Assembly: GCA_018524725.1 (NCBI GenBank)
Contig: JAEUWP010000527.1
Coordinates: 62,001-126,000, forward strand
Reading direction: 5' to 3'
Length of the DNA: 64,000 nt
Origin: Podaxis mareebaensis
Taxonomy: Eukaryota; Basidiomycota; Agaricomycetes; Agaricales; Agaricaceae
Made by a program: the position numbers and the translations under genes. The notes below the pieces were generated by a model. It worked only from the letters and a program-made list of their open reading frames with translations, did no database searches and was not told the origin of the DNA. Position 1 is the stretch's first letter; every line of letters starts with the position of its first letter. Shown here in pieces: positions 60,305 to 64,000 of this stretch.

Positions 60305-61205
60305 ATATTGGGATACATGTCAATAGATGTGTAGACTATCTGCCTGCAACTCAATATCCAACAGGTCAAGCACACATCAGTAGACCCTGAGGGCAGGACC
60401 TGATGTGCCCAAAACCAGCCCTGACCTGACCACTGATGTGCTAGCTGAAGGACTGGCAGAGGCTGGCAACAGTTGTGTAGTACTCTGAGAGCCAGGCTGC
60501 TATCTCACTGAATCAAACCCTGACTTGTTTGGTTCCCTTTGGTTCTGAACTTTTCTTTTCGTTTTTGGTCCTCCCTGCTGCTTGTATGCTTCCACACTTA
60601 CTTTCCCATGCTTATCTAATGTCCAAAAATCCAGTGTCCAATATTCTGATTTTGCATGATTCCAATCTGCTTGTTTTTACTGATGGATTTCCATCTGCCC
60701 TGTTATCTGAATAGGTGGGTGTGCACACTCAGTTGCTCATGACCACTGCAATGAGTGTTGTTCATTTGCTTTTCTTTATCATCTTGGATCCTTTATCTTT
60801 GCCTTGGTCCATTTGTTCCTTACTTCTATTCTATGTTTTATTACATTCTGAACAGCCTTCCTTCTATTCCACCTCCATACCTGCACCTTCTGTACATTTC
60901 CAGTTCCTGCTTTACCTCTGAAATGTTTTACCTATTTGTACTTGTTATTATTCTCCAGTTATTTTCCTGTTCCCTGTTTCCAGTTCTTGATGTGTATTTA
61001 AGTGTAGTAGTTTCCTCTATCTGCTTCCTCAGTCTGAATATTGACTTTATTAACCTTCTCTACCTCTGATCTGCCTATCTGTCTCCTGGGTCATCTCCTG
61101 ACCACTCCTGCTGTTCATCCACACTCTGTCTCTCATTCTTTCTACCTCCAGGTTCTGCTTCTGTCCAAATTGGACCAACATGATACTGGAGGGGCTCAGT
61201 ACATA
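60305..61205 (+). repeat. Probable LTR of element E
   Basis: T-rich, ORF-poor sequence ahead of gag E. Its end (GGAGGGGCTCAGTA then CATAAGCTAAGGCCAAGG) matches the LTR end and leader of family D (GAGGGGTGTAATA then CATAAGTTGAAGCCAAGG). The left border is not determined; a start near 60401 (TGATGTGCCC) is possible. Confidence 0.45.
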
Positions 61206-61239
61206 AGCTAAGGCCAAGGTCTATTCCCTGACACCCTAG

Positions 61240-62020
61240 ATGCCCATCCAGAATGTAACAGTATATTCAGACTCAGATTTCTGGTATTGCCATTTTTCTG
61301 TGACTACCAGAACTATTACTCATGCTACTGCTTGTTCACAGAACATCACTATCCCTACTCATCCACTTCCTATAGGCACCTATTGCCATTTCTCTGCTGC
61401 CACTTTTGGCTCCTCCACTCCCTGATTCCCTGTATCCCATTCCAACTCCCAAACCCTTAGTGCTATAACCAAAGAACTACTCATGGACCAAGAGCCCAAT
61501 GACTGGGAACTCACTGAATACCAGTCCAAGGATGTCACAGAGTCCCAACCAGACAATAGAGAATCCCATATCCCTGACAATACTCAAGATGAGCTTGAGT
61601 ACTATGACCTGCCTGATAACCTGAATCTGACTGACAATGCTGAAGGTTGGGAAGATGGTCAGGGTGGTGGTGGTCCTCCAGGCAATGATCCCAGTGATGG
61701 TAATGGTCCAAGCAATGACAATAGTGATAGTGAACCTAAAGCACATGGTGCTCAGGAGCCTCCCAAGGATGATGGTACATGGTTTATGAGAGTCATAGAG
61801 AGACTTGTCTGTAGTATCAAATCCAGTATATGCAACCAATCTATTCCTCCTCCTCCCATTGCATGTCCTGAAAAGATCCAGGCAAAGGAACCTGACACCT
61901 CTAACAGATCCAAGCTACACAAGCTTCTAGATTTCCTATTCCAGTGTCACATCTATTTTAGGATAAATTCACAACTTTTCCAAATAGAGACCACCAAAGT
62001 TAATTTCACCATTTCTCATC
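61240..62020 (+). pseudogene. Gag N-terminal part of Ty3/Gypsy element E
   Basis: After decayed Ser/Thr-rich sequence, an ORF from 61483 codes for an acidic N-terminus, a Gly/Asn/Asp stretch and the start of the capsid (EPDTSNRSKLHKLLDFLFQC, TTKVNFTISHL), aligned with EPDTFDGSDP...QC of gag D. Cut exactly at 62020 by the insertion of an LTR beginning TGTAAGGG. Confidence 0.75.
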
Positions 62021-62328
62021 TGTAAGGGTGTGCCCTTACACCTAATTTGAAAATCAATTAACCCATGTCACTGTGTTATATTTTGCTACCATCCTTGTTT
62101 ACCCATCACTCCATCACATGTTTGTATTTACTGTATATAAGGGCACTTCAGTTGTTGGGGACAACCAACCTTTGCTTGTGCCACATAGTCTCCCAATATA
62201 TGGGTTTGAACTATTTGGCATGAGCATGAGGTCTTCCAACCGTAAAGCATAAAGCTTTACATTTTTTTAGTTCACCAAGTGGACTAATGCACAAGCAAAA
62301 TGCCCTATAATACTTAACCACTGCATAC
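62021..62328 (+). repeat. Probable 5' LTR of element F
   Basis: Starts with the hairpin TGTAAGGGTGTGCCCTTACA at 62021-62040, has TGTATATAAGGG as a TATA box and ends near 62328 (CTGCATACA), followed by TGTGGCAACC, a possible primer-binding site. No partner LTR in the window, so the borders are provisional. Confidence 0.6.
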
Positions 62329-64000
62329 ATGTGGCAACCAAGAATGACAATGCCCAACAAGCTTCAATGTGATAACACGTTGGATTCACTGCCTAGTGGC
62401 AGTAACTGCACTGACAATAATGGAGGAAAGGGAAATTATCCCCACTCCAGACTATTTAAATTAGAACCCATTGACAATAGTCAACACAATGCAGAGAATC
62501 CAACTACAGGATCTAATACCACAGCCAGAAGCAATTCACATACTCTGCCACCAATAGAAGAGGAGAGTGAGCAACTGTTGTCACTCAACAGGGCACCATT
62601 GCCCAAATTTAACACTGCAATATTGAGTGAATTATATACACTTGAAGAAAGAATTTCCCTCATTTTCAATGTGAATCATGTAGAAAGCCCTGTAAGAAGG
62701 GCAGAACTATGATTCCATGCAGAAGAATATACCATCAAGCTGTTTAAGAGCTCAACAGATATACCAATAGACCCTACATTGGAGATGTATAAGAATCTCC
62801 TATGTAAAACAATTAAATGACTTGCTTCGCTGTATAAGGCAGCAAAGCAACATAAAGGGGAACGACCCAAAACCCCCATGAATGAAATCTATTGAGCCAT
62901 GCCTATGGCTCGATCAAGGAAAGAAATGGATAACACAGGTGATGAGCACCTGTACAACCCTCTTTCATGGGTAGAATCACCATCTGATGCCAACCCCACA
63001 GTGGCACTTGGTGGCACCCTTGACAAAGGAAAAACACCAATCAGAGGAACATCATCCTCTGTGGAACCAACCCCTTCAGAGTCAAGTATCACAATATACT
63101 CGACCCAACAAGCCTTAGATGAGCTGTTCGCCCCTCAAAAGATTGGCAAAAATGACAACAAATACTCTCATCATCTAGAAAGCCAAACACAAGTGCTGAC
63201 TGCCCTCAATAGGGCAATCCCCAATGCCTCTATCGCTCAACCAAGACCTATACAGAGTTCAGAAAAGCACTCTGTTAAAATTGATCTTAACCCAAGTGGA
63301 GGCAAGAGAGAAAAGTGGTTTGAAACTGGGTCATCCAAGCCCAGTATAGAATGCACAGAATACTGGAGTGATCGAGTGGCACTCCAGCAGATGTGGAATG
63401 AAGATATTCGACTACACAGAAGGTCGAAAATACCAGACCAAGGCATCCAGTTCATAGGAACAACCCCTGTAGATGGGGATGTCTTGGATGATAATGACCT
63501 AAGGCGAGGAGCCTTGCATCCTCGATGATTGTCATTACCACCACCTGTGGCTCACACAGCTGCACTAAGAGGAGCAGCCCCAGCCACTCCTCCAGTATAT
63601 TCCCCAGCAGTACCACGACCACCAACCAGTCATGGATGTCATCAAGAGGAAGGATCTGACAAAGGGGAGGAATTATACCAACCCCCTGAAAGACCAAGAC
63701 AAGGATATTCCCTCGTTCAAGACATACCACTGACCTTTGGGTCCCCAGGCATTGCGAACACCATTCACAACCACACATGACTAATGCATGATCGATTGAG
63801 TGCAACTATCTGAGAGTACCTCTCACAACCTTTCGAATTCCCAGAGGGGTGCAGGCCTGGAAATGGGAAACCCCCCACTGAGAAAGGCCTGGAGCCTTAC
63901 AGTGGAAGTCTGAGGTTTAGTGACCTTGAAAACTTTGTATCTGCACTCTGCCTAGACCTTGCATTAAAAGGTCTAGGTGGAATGGATCATGCAAGGGACA
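62329..64000 (+). pseudogene. Gag of LTR element F, running off the window
   Basis: The frame from 62329 (ATG 62344 more likely than 62329, which overlaps the LTR end) is open except for TGA codons at 62710, 62818 and 62893. It changes little in style: acidic and Ser/Thr-rich N-terminus, a helical part (LPKFNTAILSELYTLEERISLIF; AELxFHAEEYTIKLFKS), then Pro-rich segments (63529-63780). From about 63860 there is a block GLEPYSGSLRFSDLENFVSALC, which looks like the start of a capsid domain. Related pol sequence is not visible. Lineage uncertain, probably Gypsy. Confidence 0.6.

Overview
The window looks like a filamentous basidiomycete, probably an agaricomycete. The genes at the left are dense and eukaryotic, with GT-AG introns of about 47-71 nt. 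The rest is a block of Ty3/Gypsy, Ty1/Copia and Tad1-like LINE elements, plus a multi-exon MULE-transposase-like family that I associate with agaricomycetes. I cannot name the species.

Region 1 (1-7057) is a compact housekeeping island of six genes: the 3' part of the nucleoporin gene NIC96/NUP93 (+), an SMN (survival motor neuron) homologue (-), an F-box protein (-), dolichol-phosphate mannosyltransferase DPM1 (-), a small LSM-domain protein resembling the NatC subunit NAA38 (+), and an MFS transporter (-). Exon structures were worked out by hand and all close in frame. DPM1 and the NAA38-like gene are head to head over 97 bp.

Region 2 (about 7.1-56.5 kb) is made almost entirely of transposable elements. 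Much of it is one nested stack that can be dated by target-site duplications (TSDs). A solo LTR of family A (10125-46909, TSD GAAGC) was split by Gypsy element B (10639-37031, TSD AGGAT). Element B was split by Gypsy element A (11264-21542, TSD TGAAG), by Gypsy element C (22494-32057, minus strand, TSD GAAGA) and by a solo LTR of its own family (33573-33832, TSD GAAAT). The same solo LTR was also hit by an ORF1-only LINE-like element (37795-46775), which in turn was split by a complete Tad1-like LINE (38267-45135). To the right lie a second ORF1-only element, a Copia fragment split by a long tRNA-headed SINE, a second LINE family, a truncated LINE copy and an LTR with gag.

Region 3 (56.8-64 kb) holds a decayed multi-exon MULE-like gene, a second related gag (61240-62020) cut by another LTR (62021 onward), and the gag of that last element running off the window.

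The most interesting points are these. (i) Family-A LTRs contain a long ORF of about 273 codons. In the 3' LTR it is the in-frame C-terminal part of a post-pol ORF, and it carries a repeated PPxY motif. (ii) All three Gypsy elements have an extra ORF after the chromodomain, and the three ORFs look unrelated. (iii) Two ORF1-only elements share both ends with the autonomous LINE, a fungal parallel to mammalian HAL1. (iv) A 1.26-kb SINE has A and B boxes and a tail shared with LINE-2. (v) CpG-to-TpG/CpA decay is pervasive, turning conserved arginine codons of pol into TGA. The gene island appears free of it.
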